A stretch of 54,723 nucleotides of DNA from Mariniphaga sp. (GCA_024636975.1 JAGXGA010000016.1:1-54723); one strand, 5' to 3'. Positions 46,030 to 54,373 are shown, counted from the first letter of the stretch. Numbers and translations are program-made. The notes: a model not told the origin generated them from the letters alone.

Positions 46030-47337
46030 TCATGCCTTTTGAATCGTTTTCCGGATAGCGGTTAATTGATCACGGGCATATCTTTTCTTCTCATTGCAAA
46101 GTTGTTGCAGGTAAGGTAAGGCCTTATCGTAATCCGGGAAAGATACAGCAACATCCAATAAGAGTTTTTTAACGGTTTTTGATTTATCTCTCCTGTGATC
46201 TGTATTGGCAATAATCCTTCCTTTGTCGGTACTTAACGTGTGGGTGCATAAAAGATTCCCGTAAATATCATTAACAACAAGTTCCTTCCCAGTTACAGTT
46301 ACAGTAATTTCTGTTCCACGACCATTATATGTTCCCTCAGGAAGCGTATATATGTTGCTCTTATACAAAAATGAGTTATCCTGCCTGACCGGGTATGTTT
46401 TTTCGATATTAGTAAAGCTATAGGATACTATCGTGATAAGATGCTTCTTTTCTTCCAGCCAAAGGATGTATGGTTTTTCTCTTGTAACAGTATGTAATGT
46501 ACCATTTGCAGTTCTTTTTAATCATGCCAATACTTCAATATTTAATGTTTGTATATCCACAAAAGGACGGTTATACAAAAAATTCTGCTTTACGTATTTA
46601 AATACATTTTCTACTTTTCCTTTGCTTTGAGGATCAGCTTTTCGACAGAAGTATAGCTGAAAAGGCATTTCTCTGCAGTGTGCTTTAAACTGCTGGGTAA
46701 GTACCAGGTCTCCTTTGTTTTCATCTGTTAGAAACACCTTATCCTGGTCGTAAACAATCTCATGGGGAATGCCTTCATAATACTCAAAAGCTTTTTGATG
46801 GGCATTAATAGCAAGTGCAGCAGTAAAAGGTACAGGAGAAAAATAAACATACTTGTAACGTGACCTGGAAAGAACGATGGTAAAGAAGTAGACAACAATC
46901 CGTTTACCTTTAATGCTTCGCATATTATATTGGCCAAAATCAACCTGTGCTTGTTCTCCAAAGGGAAGTTCATGGACAATATTAAAATCCCTGTTGTGGA
47001 TTGCTTTAGGGATATTAAACTTTTGGCGGACACGGATAACAAAATTATACACAGTCTTTGCAGAGACTTCAGGAAAACTGTCATAGTGTTCCTTTAGCCA
47101 GTCGTGCATTTGGGCAGCTGATGTATCTGGATATTGTTCCAGTTTAACTCTTACAAACCCCTCATAAGAGTCCAGTTCCCTTGTACGATTGCCTATGGAT
47201 TGCTGGTATTCCAGGAACTCATCTTCAGTCATTAGAAGGTACTTCCTTACAGTACGACGGTTTAAAACAAGAAAGCTGGCTATTTTGGCAACTTTCCATC
47301 CGTTTCTTGACATTTGTTGAATCTGATGGTACATCAT
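46030..47337 (-). pseudogene. istA: IS21-family transposase IstA, interrupted by an in-frame TGA
   Basis: The frame runs from MMYHQIQQMSRNGWKV (start near 47337; an ATG at 47361 is an alternative) through an HTH (VAKIASFLVLNRRTVRKYL), a DDE core (ELPFGEQAQVDFGQYN with the first Asp, EIVYDQDKVFLT with the second, ADPQSKGKVENVFKYVKQNF with the Glu) to LNIEVLA, then TGA at 46522-46524. The same frame continues for 51 codons as LKRTANGTLHTVTREKPYI and then to 46030. IstA proteins have Trp at this spot (LAWLERTAN), so this is a TGG to TGA change. istB, normally the next gene, is missing. An N-terminal HTH is present. Confidence 0.88.
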
Positions 47338-47393
47338 TAAATTGGTTAATAGTTCTTTCATAAACCCGGGAATATTGGTTTCCCGGTAAAGTT

Positions 47394-47437
47394 CAGTTTT
47401 TTGCCTTTCCGAACGCGTTCGGAAAGGCAAAAAACTG
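47394..47437. repeat. Perfect 44-bp palindrome in the istA leader
   Basis: Two 22-bp arms (47394-47415 and 47416-47437) are exact reverse complements without any spacer (core gaacgcgttc). In RNA it would form a long hairpin with T/A runs, either a bidirectional terminator or a block to impinging transcripts. A second smaller stem (ccgggaa 47366-47372 with ttcccgg 47380-47386) lies just before the possible istA start at 47361. Confidence 0.9.
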
Positions 47438-47488
47438 TGCACCATTGTTACCAAAAAGTGTGTATTCTTAATTACGAAAAAGTGTGCA
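47430..47488 (-). repeat. Three spaced terminal repeats of the IS21 end
   Basis: Copies aaaaactgtgca (47430-47441), aaaaagtgtgta (47453-47464) and aaaaagtgtgca (47477-47488) are spaced 23-24 bp. IS21-family ends carry several such repeats as transposase binding sites. The outer copy marks the likely element boundary. Confidence 0.75.
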
Positions 47489-47619
47489 GTTTTATTTACC
47501 GATTAGAAATGTGATTATTGTTTTGTTTTTTGAAATTGATAACAGCATGAAATTATTAGAAAAGTACTACTTTTGTGCATTGTTACCTCCATTATTATTT
47601 AAAGTTTAAAAAATAATGT

Positions 47620-48456
47620 ATGGTTACAAAAAAAGAACTATCCGGATTTAAGCAAACATTGACAACTGCCCTGCAAAAAGCAGGATATACTGCATACGGC
47701 CGTATATCTTCTTCAGAAGAGACATATAATGCTTACGCTCATCTTCCTAAGCAGGAAATGATAACAAAGTATGTTGAAGACAACAATCTGGATGAAATCA
47801 ACAGAGTCTACAGAATAATCAAATTTATCAATGAAAACAGTGGGAATTATTACAGCCTAAAGACCCTCTGCAAAGAACACAACATTGATTACAAGGTAAT
47901 CAATCATGCAGTTGAAAATCTGGCCTATGTTGCGAAGACAGGTGAGAGACGCAAAACTCAGTACCACTGGGTTCCTGAAGACCAGCCTTCATTCAATATA
48001 GCAAAAGAAATCGTTGAGCATATGCGGAAGCTTAAATCAACGAACCTGAATAAGAGTTTAAAAGGAAAAATTCGCCAGGCAGTGGCAGAAGGCCTCAGCA
48101 AGGATGATTTTTTTAAGACAAACAAGGTAAAAAAAGAAGCTACTTTAACTGCTGAATCTTATTACTACTATCAAAAGATGCAGCAGCAAAAAAAGAGTGA
48201 TGACATCACAGAAACTCTGCCTGATAACATGCAACCTGAAAGTTCTCCCGGTATTTCAGAAGTTGAACTTCAGGACCCTGGAATTGCCAACGAGGAAGCA
48301 GTTCCGGAAAATGAAGATATTCTGACATCACCGGAAGTCTTTGATGATGCTGGTCTGCAAACGGAGAATTACATCCTGAGGCAGGAAATAAAATACTTAA
48401 GGAAAATTAATAAGGCAAAGGATAAGCTCATAAAGGCACTTCGGAAGAAAGCATAA
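47620..48456 (+). CDS. Unknown protein next to IS remnants, helix-rich with C-terminal coiled coil
   Basis: A 278-residue soluble protein I do not recognise. The first ~130 residues look like a compact helical DNA-binding-like region (VYRIIKFINENSGNYYSLKTLCKEHNIDYKVINHAVENLAYV, perhaps winged-helix). Basic helices follow (KSLKGKIRQAVAEGLSKDD), then an acidic linker (about 195-250) and a basic coiled coil at the end (NYILRQEIKYLRKINKAKDKLI). It sits 130 bp outside the IS21 end and just before an IS66 fragment, so it could be an accessory gene of a mobile element or plasmid, but this is context only. Ribosome-binding signal is not obvious. Confidence 0.6.
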   Translation: MVTKKELSGFKQTLTTALQKAGYTAYGRISSSEETYNAYAHLPKQEMITKYVEDNNLDEINRVYRIIKFINENSGNYYSLKTLCKEHNIDYKVINHAVENLAYVAKTGERRKTQYHWVPEDQPSFNIAKEIVEHMRKLKSTNLNKSLKGKIRQAVAEGLSKDDFFKTNKVKKEATLTAESYYYYQKMQQQKKSDDITETLPDNMQPESSPGISEVELQDPGIANEEAVPENEDILTSPEVFDDAGLQTENYILRQEIKYLRKINKAKDKLIKALRKKA

Positions 48457-48476
48457 AATTACAATTCGAATCTTAT

Positions 48477-48560
48477 TCCCTGGAACAAATTGGTCTGCTT
48501 TATGAAGTGGAAAGGTGTGCCTATAGGGAAAACCTGTCAGATGAAAAGCGGACGGAATGT
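48477..48560 (+). pseudogene. IS66-family transposase scrap
   Basis: In the frame starting at 48477 the plus strand reads SLEQIGLLYEVERC then AYRENLSDEKRTE, which matches the IS66 transposase block (xxIGxLYxIERxxxxxxLSxEER). Sequence on either side does not continue the family, so only a short piece remains. No inverted repeats of IS66 were found around it. Confidence 0.55.
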
Positions 48561-48590
48561 TTTTTACCTGCACATCTGTGTTTTCGTGCA

Positions 48591-48827
48591 TTATTCAACT
48601 GTTTGAATTTGATTTATCAGATGATTTGATACTATTCTTTTTATACTGTTAATTGTGTCAGACATAAATAAAATATGATACTCATTGTCAATTTCAAACA
48701 GAGTTGTTGAATTTTTATTGTAACCATCAGCACCCGTATTTTTCTCTGCTATAAGCAGGGTAGATTTAGAGTCATTGATTAGCTGGACGATGCCGCGGCT
48801 TAAAGCACTGGCAGTATTACTGAAACA
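48591..48827 (-). pseudogene. Gene tail of unknown family without a start codon
   Basis: A 78-codon open stretch on the minus strand reads NTASALSRGIVQLINDSK..., then LLIAEKNTGADGYN and FEIDNEYHILFMSD, ending at the stop 48591-48593. It looks like real protein sequence but has an in-frame stop directly upstream and no ATG/GTG/TTG in its first half, so it appears to be the 3' remnant of a lost gene. Family not recognised. Confidence 0.35.
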
Positions 48828-48840
48828 TTAACCCTTCAAA

Positions 48841-49335
48841 TTATTCAACATCCAAATCTTCCAACTCATCAATCAAATCATCAATTTTTTGAATCATTAA
48901 TTTCCTTTTAGTTCGAGCTTTATCAATAGTATCCTTTGAACTTTTGTTACTTTCAATTTGATTATTGTAGTAATTAATTACAGTATTCATCGCATTTAAC
49001 TGAGCAGTCAAATGAGTTTGTGCTACCTGTTGCTTTAAAACTTCCTGAGATTCTTGTTGCGCTTTGACTGATTTAGAGAGTTCATTTCTATTCAAGGTAA
49101 TTTCAGTCCTGTTTAACTTTATCTCCTCTCTTTGCAATTGCAAAGTGTATAACAACGTAGCAAACGCAAGTCCGGAAAATAATGCATTTACAGCCCCAAA
49201 CATATCTCCCATAGTACCTCTGTCACTCCAATTGTCTAACAAATGATATATCGTCAAGCCTGAACTTATCCAAATTATAAAGACAAAAATTATTGCAATT
49301 ATCAAGAAGTTTATTTTTTTTACTATTTTCTCCAT
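48841..49335 (-). CDS. Small membrane protein with two helices and a coiled coil
   Basis: A 164-residue protein beginning MEKIVKKINFLIIAIIFVF at 49335; a longer upstream frame exists but lacks a signal and overlaps a gene remnant. Two membrane helices (about 8-30 and 45-65, GDMFGAVNALFSGLAFATLLY) are followed by a long amphipathic coiled-coil region (LQREEIKLNRTEITLNRNELSKSV). Similar proteins of this layout (FGAxNALFSGLAFA...LQRxEL) are widespread and uncharacterised. Function unknown; the helix-coil layout fits a membrane-tethered oligomer. Confidence 0.6.
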   Translation of the reverse strand: MEKIVKKINFLIIAIIFVFIIWISSGLTIYHLLDNWSDRGTMGDMFGAVNALFSGLAFATLLYTLQLQREEIKLNRTEITLNRNELSKSVKAQQESQEVLKQQVAQTHLTAQLNAMNTVINYYNNQIESNKSSKDTIDKARTKRKLMIQKIDDLIDELEDLDVE

Positions 49336-49340
49336 AATTT

Positions 49341-49630
49341 TAATCTGGTGATTGTTATATAATTTCAATTTCTTTCCACGTAAGTTTTTGCAGTACCATT
49401 CCTGACATGAAACACAAAAGTTTACAAGTTCATATTTTCCGAATTCAATGTACAACTGTTACTGGATATATTCAGGTTTTATTTCATTAAAATCAGGATG
49501 AGAAATAATTTTACAAGTATCAGGAAACATAAATTTAAATTCCTGCACTAAAAGTAGTCACGGGTATAATAACCACTCCCGCAATGAGGTGGTTTAATTT
49601 CTTTTAAAATTTCGTACCTTTTATCTGATA
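49341..49630 (-). pseudogene. Possible decayed Cys-containing gene upstream of the small membrane protein
   Basis: On the minus strand a frame with FIDCPEFQIISDKRYEILK...PPHCGSGYYTRDYF is followed, after a one-base shift, by QEFKFMFPDTCKIISHPDF, an in-frame TAA, and LYIEFGKYELVNFCVSCQEW. The three pieces read like one protein broken by a frameshift and a stop, with Cys pairs that could form a zinc site. No family is recognised, and chance open frames cannot be excluded. Confidence 0.3.
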
Positions 49631-49664
49631 TTATTTGGAATTCAGGACAATCAATAAAAATGAG

Positions 49665-50228
49665 ATGAAAACATTAACATTTGCAGCATTAATAATTTTC
49701 GGGCTTCAGGATCTTTGTGCACAAGCCCAAACCAACATCACACAACTAAAGATAGAAGAAGCCATGAGTGCCGCCCCACCTTCTATTTCAGCAAATGCCA
49801 CCATTCTCGACTACCCTTCCGAGCCAGGTGGTGAAAAGATCGTTTTACGCAAGGGTAGCAATGGATGGATATGTCTACCTGACAATCCCAACATGCCTGG
49901 TAATAATCCCATGTGTGTCGACTCTCAACTGATTGAGCTTTTCAGCGCCGTAGCGGAAAAGAGGGATCCTAACATAACCCGCACAGGCTTCGGCTATTTT
50001 TTGCAGGGAGGAGGCGCCCGCAGCAATGCGAATCCATGGGATACCAGTCCGACTCCGGATAACGAATGGATGGAGATGCAGGTGCCGCATATAGTGGTTG
50101 TCTCACCCGACACAACGATTCTTAAAGGGTTACCAACAAAATCGGATAATGGTGGCCCGTGGGTTATGTGGAAAGGCACGCCTTACGTACATATCATGAT
50201 TCCGGTGCCAAAGAACATTCAGGAATAA
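49665..50228 (+). CDS. Conserved-looking secreted protein of unknown function
   Basis: A 187-residue protein from ATG 49665 with a Sec signal (TLTFAALIIFGLQDLCAQA); an upstream in-frame TTG is less likely. The mature part carries EKIVLRKGSNGWICLPDNP, NPMCVDSQ and TGFGYFLQGGGARSNANPWDTSP, with two Cys that may form a disulfide. I do not recognise a catalytic motif. It stands 78 bp before the glucose-dehydrogenase-like gene. Family assignment unknown. Confidence 0.65.
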   Translation: MKTLTFAALIIFGLQDLCAQAQTNITQLKIEEAMSAAPPSISANATILDYPSEPGGEKIVLRKGSNGWICLPDNPNMPGNNPMCVDSQLIELFSAVAEKRDPNITRTGFGYFLQGGGARSNANPWDTSPTPDNEWMEMQVPHIVVVSPDTTILKGLPTKSDNGGPWVMWKGTPYVHIMIPVPKNIQE

Positions 50229-50306
50229 ATAAAAAAACTACCGTGGGTAATCGATGCGGGAATTGCGGATGTTAAAATGCAATAAGTACAAATTTTTAAA
50301 TACATT

Positions 50307-51422
50307 ATGAAAGTAACTATGAAAGCTATTTCAATTGTGCCAGGACAATCCGGGATATCCATAATTGATATGGAGGTGCCTGAATTAGTTACTCCCTACG
50401 ATGTGAAATTAAAAGTACTGCAGGTGGGCATTTGCGGCACAGACCGTGAAGAGGTTGTTGGTGGAAGGGCAGATACCCCCCGGGAAAACAAATATTTGGT
50501 GATTGGCCACGAAATGATTGGGATAGTTACCGAAACGGGCGAAAAAGTAAAGAAAGTAAAGGTAGGCGATTATGCTGTTTGTATGGTCCGGAGGGAATGC
50601 AACAAAGGCCTGCCCTGTTGCACGAATAACCGAAGCGATATGTGTTTTACCGGCGAATACAAAGAAAGGGGCATAAAAGGCATGCATGGTTTTGAAACCG
50701 AATACGTTGTTGATCATGAAAACTATTTGGTTAAAGTACCAGAAAGGATAAAAGACATTGGGGTTTTAACAGAACCCATGTCGGTGGCATCAAAAGCACT
50801 CACCGAGTCGGCATTGATACAGGCATCCCGCATACCCGGGGTAAAAGCAGATGATTGGTATAAAGGTAAAAAAGTACTCATCGCCGGTATTGGGGCTATA
50901 GGCCTTTTGGCCGTTTTTGCTTTAAAATTACGTGGAGCTGACATTTGGGGATTGGATATAGTAAACGAAACCTCACAAAGGGTTAAAATTCTGCACGATC
51001 TGGGTGGCCATTATATTGATGGAAGAGAAATTAAAACCATAAACATTGATGATAAACACGGCGAGTTTGATTTTATTTTTGAAGCAGCTGGCATAGCCCG
51101 GTTAGGGTTTCAGCTTATTGATGTATTGGGGATTAACGGCATTTATGTTATGACAGGCATACTAGGGGGGCACCGGCCAAATTGCATTTTAGGGGCCGAA
51201 TTAATGAAGCAGATCGTACTGAAGAACCAGATAATACTAGGCAGTGTAAATGCAAGTGTAGCGCACTTTGCAACAGCGGTGAGCGATCTGGAGCTTGCCA
51301 AAAACAAATGGGGCAGTTTAATCGATGGGCTAATTACCAACCATATACCATATAACCACTTTCAACAAGCCATTGATGTACGATCAGAAGATGATATAAA
51401 AACGGTGATTGAATGGGGTTAG
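50307..51422 (+). CDS. Zinc-dependent glucose-1-dehydrogenase-like MDR enzyme
   Basis: A 371-residue medium-chain dehydrogenase. The catalytic zinc site is VGICGTDREEV (Cys about 43) and IGHEMIG (His/Glu about 71-72); a Cys-rich loop with CNKGLPCCTNNRSDMC follows, resembling the structural zinc lobe. A Rossmann fold starts near VLIAGIGAIGLLAVFALKLRGA. The overall pattern (GLPCCTNNRSDMCFTGEYKERGI, MHGFETEYVVD) is that of archaeal-type glucose dehydrogenases that oxidise aldoses with NAD(P)+. Substrate range is not certain from sequence. Confidence 0.8.
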   Translation: MKVTMKAISIVPGQSGISIIDMEVPELVTPYDVKLKVLQVGICGTDREEVVGGRADTPRENKYLVIGHEMIGIVTETGEKVKKVKVGDYAVCMVRRECNKGLPCCTNNRSDMCFTGEYKERGIKGMHGFETEYVVDHENYLVKVPERIKDIGVLTEPMSVASKALTESALIQASRIPGVKADDWYKGKKVLIAGIGAIGLLAVFALKLRGADIWGLDIVNETSQRVKILHDLGGHYIDGREIKTINIDDKHGEFDFIFEAAGIARLGFQLIDVLGINGIYVMTGILGGHRPNCILGAELMKQIVLKNQIILGSVNASVAHFATAVSDLELAKNKWGSLIDGLITNHIPYNHFQQAIDVRSEDDIKTVIEWG

Positions 51423-51525
51423 AGCCAGATTTTTCTAAAGAAGCACCCTGGCTGGAATTGGTTTACCTGCTGCCTTAATCTCGTCTTACAATAAACCTCA
51501 AACCACTCCTGACAGGTACTGGCAT

Positions 51526-52050
51526 TTATTTTAATTTGTTATCGTGTTTTAATATCTGAATTATTCTTTCGTCATTTCTTTTATCCTGGATAGTCTGTCC
51601 CTGAGCTAAACCTGGATAACCTAGTCTCACGTGAATTTTATTTCCTATGCTTGTCATAAATGGGTCAATCACAACCCAGTCACAACTTGCTGATGAATAA
51701 CCTGGCCAAAAATATCCTGTATAAATCAATAGGTCATTTGCTTTTATTGCAAATGCCAATCCATGTACCGAATGTTCAAGGTCTTTTATTGCATCTATTG
51801 CTCTGTCTGATAATTCAAATACGCATTCTGACGAATCATAAGATAAAAAGTCTGAATAATATATCAATGGAGAATTTTCTGTAATCACTGTGGTTTCATC
51901 TATTTGAGTTGAATTACCAATCCTGGAATAAGAATCAATCAAATATAACTCAACTTTGCCGTTAGAGTCTATATTATCATCATTTTTTTCACATCCGAAT
52001 GTAACTAAAACAAATAATCCGAAAATTGGAAAAATAAACTTTGCCTTCAT
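51526..52050 (-). CDS. Lipoprotein of unknown function
   Basis: A 174-residue lipoprotein: lipobox FGC (Cys about 20), an Asp/Asn-rich linker, and a mature part with FELSDRAIDAIKDLEHSVHGLAFAI and WPGYSSASCDWVVIDPF. It looks like a small immunity- or inhibitor-sized surface protein, but no family is recognised. No operon partner is evident. Confidence 0.55.
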   Translation of the reverse strand: MKAKFIFPIFGLFVLVTFGCEKNDDNIDSNGKVELYLIDSYSRIGNSTQIDETTVITENSPLIYYSDFLSYDSSECVFELSDRAIDAIKDLEHSVHGLAFAIKANDLLIYTGYFWPGYSSASCDWVVIDPFMTSIGNKIHVRLGYPGLAQGQTIQDKRNDERIIQILKHDNKLK

Positions 52051-52168
52051 ACTCTTATTGCTTTATATTTTTTAATGTTATAGATGATTCAAAGGACTTA
52101 ATAGTTGCGTTATACTTGTGCCTAATGTTACACAAATATATGCAGTTGCCGGTTGCGGACTGCCACTA

Positions 52169-52271
52169 ACCCCGGCATTTATGCCGGTGGGTACAGGACA
52201 CCAGCGACTCCCCCACACCTGCGCTTCATGAGACTGCTTTCAAGTTGGCTTTAATCAGCGGTTAAAGACCA
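52169..52271 (+). repeat. Structured intergenic repeat, copy 1 (unit A+B)
   Basis: A 103-bp unit starts with accccggcatttatgccggt (a hairpin), then a gtggg...ccccac stem, and ends with ctttaatcagcggttaaag, another hairpin. The same unit recurs with few changes at 53082-53184 and partly at 53397-53447. Confidence 0.8.
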
Positions 52272-52312
52272 CTGCAACCGGGCATTCCGGACAGCACTGG
52301 AAGATGAAAAAA

Positions 52313-52696
52313 TTACCAAAGTGTTTTGATATCGTATTTCTTGATCTCGTCATCCTTTGAAATTACAACCATGTTATCTGACATGGCCTGAGCTACAATT
52401 AACCTGTCAAAGGGATCCCTGTGTATAAATTGTAAGGTAGAAACTGTTAATGCATGCTCAAAGGATATTGGAACTATCCCTATTCCATTGTCTTCAATTA
52501 AATTCAGGAACTCTTTAAAACCTTTTTTAAATGAAAATCTGTCCAGACTTGTTTTTATTGCAATCTCCCAAATTGTAGCAATGCTTACAAATTTTAGGTT
52601 TTCTTTACTCTCAATTGCTTTTCTTGATTTCAAAGACAGCTTATCATCACCATTAAGAAACCATATAAGTGTGTGTGTATCTAAAAGAATATTCAT
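52313..52696 (-). CDS. vapC: PIN-domain toxin (VapC-like)
   Basis: A 127-residue PIN-domain ribonuclease, the toxin of a type II toxin-antitoxin pair. The acidic metal site is made by MNILLDTHTLIW (Asp near residue 6), SIATIWEIAIKTSL (Glu) and HRDPFDRLIVAQA (two Asp). The ATG at 52696 overlaps the antitoxin stop as TGATG, so translation is coupled; a GTG one codon upstream is less likely. It lies between copies of the intergenic repeats. Confidence 0.88.
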   Translation of the reverse strand: MNILLDTHTLIWFLNGDDKLSLKSRKAIESKENLKFVSIATIWEIAIKTSLDRFSFKKGFKEFLNLIEDNGIGIVPISFEHALTVSTLQFIHRDPFDRLIVAQAMSDNMVVISKDDEIKKYDIKTLW

Positions 52697-52899
52697 CACT
52701 TATATTCATTGAAATCATCAAGTGGTTCATCAAAATCCGGGGAGATATAAATCTGACCCTTTGCACATCCAAATATGGGTTTCTTCTTTTTTACTTCCTT
52801 TCTCCTTTTTGTCATTAAGAAATCAATAAAGTCATTTACCTCCGATTTAATATCACTGGGCAAGGAACTAATCTTGGAATATAAATGTGCATGTTCCAT
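52696..52899 (-). CDS. DUF2281-type antitoxin (VapB-like)
   Basis: A 67-residue protein beginning MEHAHLYSKISSLPSDIKSEV, followed by VNDFIDFLMTKRR and the C-terminal FGCAKGQIYISPDFDEPLDDFNEY typical of DUF2281 antitoxins paired with PIN toxins. The C-terminal acidic strand should fold over the toxin active site. A longer frame upstream is possible, but the ATG at 52899 fits the family length. Toxin follows with a one-base overlap. Confidence 0.82.
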   Translation of the reverse strand: MEHAHLYSKISSLPSDIKSEVNDFIDFLMTKRRKEVKKKKPIFGCAKGQIYISPDFDEPLDDFNEYK

Positions 52900-52955
52900 A
52901 CAATTCGTTTTTACAAATATACAAATCAATTCACAAAATATATAACATTACACAT

Positions 52956-53447
52956 GATCCAGTTATTGTTCTACTTTCACGCAGGAACGCTGACCCGTGT
53001 TTTCGTTCGTTTAAATGGTATCCAGTGCCAAAATTAAGAATGATGGACTAAAGCCCGGGCCAGACTGGTTCATTCACCCTGACCCCGGCATTTATGCTGG
53101 TGGGTACAGGACACCAGCGACTCCCCCACCCCTGCGTTTTACGGGACTGCTTTCAAGTTGGCTTTAATCAGCGGTTAAAGACCATACCTGAGATCCAGTT
53201 GTTGTTCTACTTTCACGCAGTCAGGTCCTGGAACGCTGACTCGCATTTCCGTTTGTTTGAATGGCATTCAGTGCAAAAATAGAGAATGATGGGCTTAAGC
53301 CCGGGCCAGACTGGTTCATTCACCCTGACCCCGGCTTAAAATCCGGGGTTAGTAACCATCCCTGATGATGCACAATCTGCAAACAGATCGAAACTAACCC
53401 CGGCATTTATGCTGGTGGGTACAGGACACCAGCGACTCCCCCACCCC
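52956..53447 (+). repeat. Tandem array of structured intergenic repeats (units C and A+B)
   Basis: Unit C at 52956-53081 (126 bp) recurs at 53192-53327 (136 bp); unit A+B at 53082-53184 matches 52169-52271; unit A recurs at 53397-53447. Period C to C is 236 bp. Unit C ends in a gggcttaagccc-like palindrome and gcccgggccagactggttca. Between them (53328-53350) accccggctt...atccggggtt is another hairpin. No protein reading frame in it looks real. Confidence 0.82.
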
Positions 53448-53709
53448 CTCGTTCCCTACAGGCTTAAGCTATTATTTGTAAGGAGGAGCCCAGTGCAGCA
53501 TTAAAAAATAACATTGCTAGATTACTAAACTAATCTAACCTTGTATTTTGTCTGATTTTGCTTGAAACTATCCTTGTATTTTATCCTTTTTTATCTCCTT
53601 CTAACCATTCTTTTTGTCTAATAATTTCTTTCTTAAGCGGAAAGATATTGTAAAATGAGATATATTGTGAAGAATTATCGAGATTCCGGCCCGTAGTAAT
53701 TAAATAAGA

Positions 53710-54069
53710 TTATCCAATTTTTTGAATTATTGTCTTGGCAGTATCATGCAAAGATTTAGAAATATTCGACATCATTTGGATAGCCTGCTGTTGTTTCTGC
53801 AACATATTCTGAAGATCTATATTCGCTAATTGAGCATCATTGCCAACTCTTTGAAGTTGATTTTCCATGTCTTCCAAATAACTCTTAAGTTGCCTCTTTG
53901 ATGCATTGGCAGGGTCAAGGTGTATAAGCACATCTACAATTTGATTGTTTCTAACAGTGATAGTCTCTCCATTATCCCTTTGATAAACTCCATCCTTTAG
54001 ATAAAACTCGCTATCTTCACACTTTAGCAGAATTTTCCCTTCAACCAGCTCAACATTTTTGATTTTCAT
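53710..54069 (-). CDS. Unknown protein with a C-terminal coiled coil
   Basis: A 119-residue protein; the ATG at 54069 is chosen because a good ribosome-binding site (ggagg, 8 bases before the ATG) precedes it, and the longer upstream frame is discarded. The first ~50 residues (KIKNVELVEGKILLKCEDSE, GETITVRNNQIVDVL) look like a small beta domain; the rest (KRQLKSYLEDMENQLQRV, MLQKQQQAIQMMSNISKSL) is coiled coil. Function unknown. Confidence 0.55.
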   Translation of the reverse strand: MKIKNVELVEGKILLKCEDSEFYLKDGVYQRDNGETITVRNNQIVDVLIHLDPANASKRQLKSYLEDMENQLQRVGNDAQLANIDLQNMLQKQQQAIQMMSNISKSLHDTAKTIIQKIG

Positions 54070-54373
54070 AATAAATCCTCCATTCAATATTAAAATCCAT
54101 AAACACACTTGATTATATGAAAGCACTAAATGCAAGTTATAATAAATTGAGATAATTATCAATAGCCGGGAATGCGTTATTGGGTTCAGGAGTCCCTGAA
54201 AAAAAATATGTGTGGTTAAATAATAATCATTTATTACACAATAATATGCATCAGTCGTAAAGTATGAAAGTATTTAGTAAAATTGTAACTAAAAAAAATT
54301 AGAATTATCAGTCGGGTAATAAGTTTGGATTAAAAAAATGGAGTTTTGGTAAATATATAAAGAATAATTAATC
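54070..54373. other. Divergent intergenic region
   Basis: These 304 bp separate the leftward coiled-coil gene from the rightward MscS gene and are AT-rich. Apart from the ribosome-binding site of the leftward gene, no feature can be supported. Confidence 0.4.

Larger units (their letters stand above)
46030..47488 (-). mobile_element. IS21-family element remnant (one end and istA only)
   Basis: The upstream end has three spaced terminal repeats and a long leader palindrome, as expected for the multiple-repeat ends of IS21 elements; the outer boundary is probably near 47488, where tgcacac begins on the minus strand. The opposite end and istB are absent: downstream of 46030 come a short gap and the VOC gene. 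So the element is no longer able to move alone. Confidence 0.75.

Noticed and set aside
41805-47337. Possible reassignment of TGA to Trp, because two genes have TGA at conserved Trp positions
   Set aside because: Thousands of codons in the intact genes use only TGG for Trp, and several conserved genes (OFA transporter, second IDH, citrate synthase, VapB-like antitoxin) appear to end with TGA at the expected length. Two point mutations in decaying genes explain it better.
53094-53282. 62-codon frame inside the repeat array
   Set aside because: It spans the boundary of units A+B and C and is not preserved between copies, so it is not coding.
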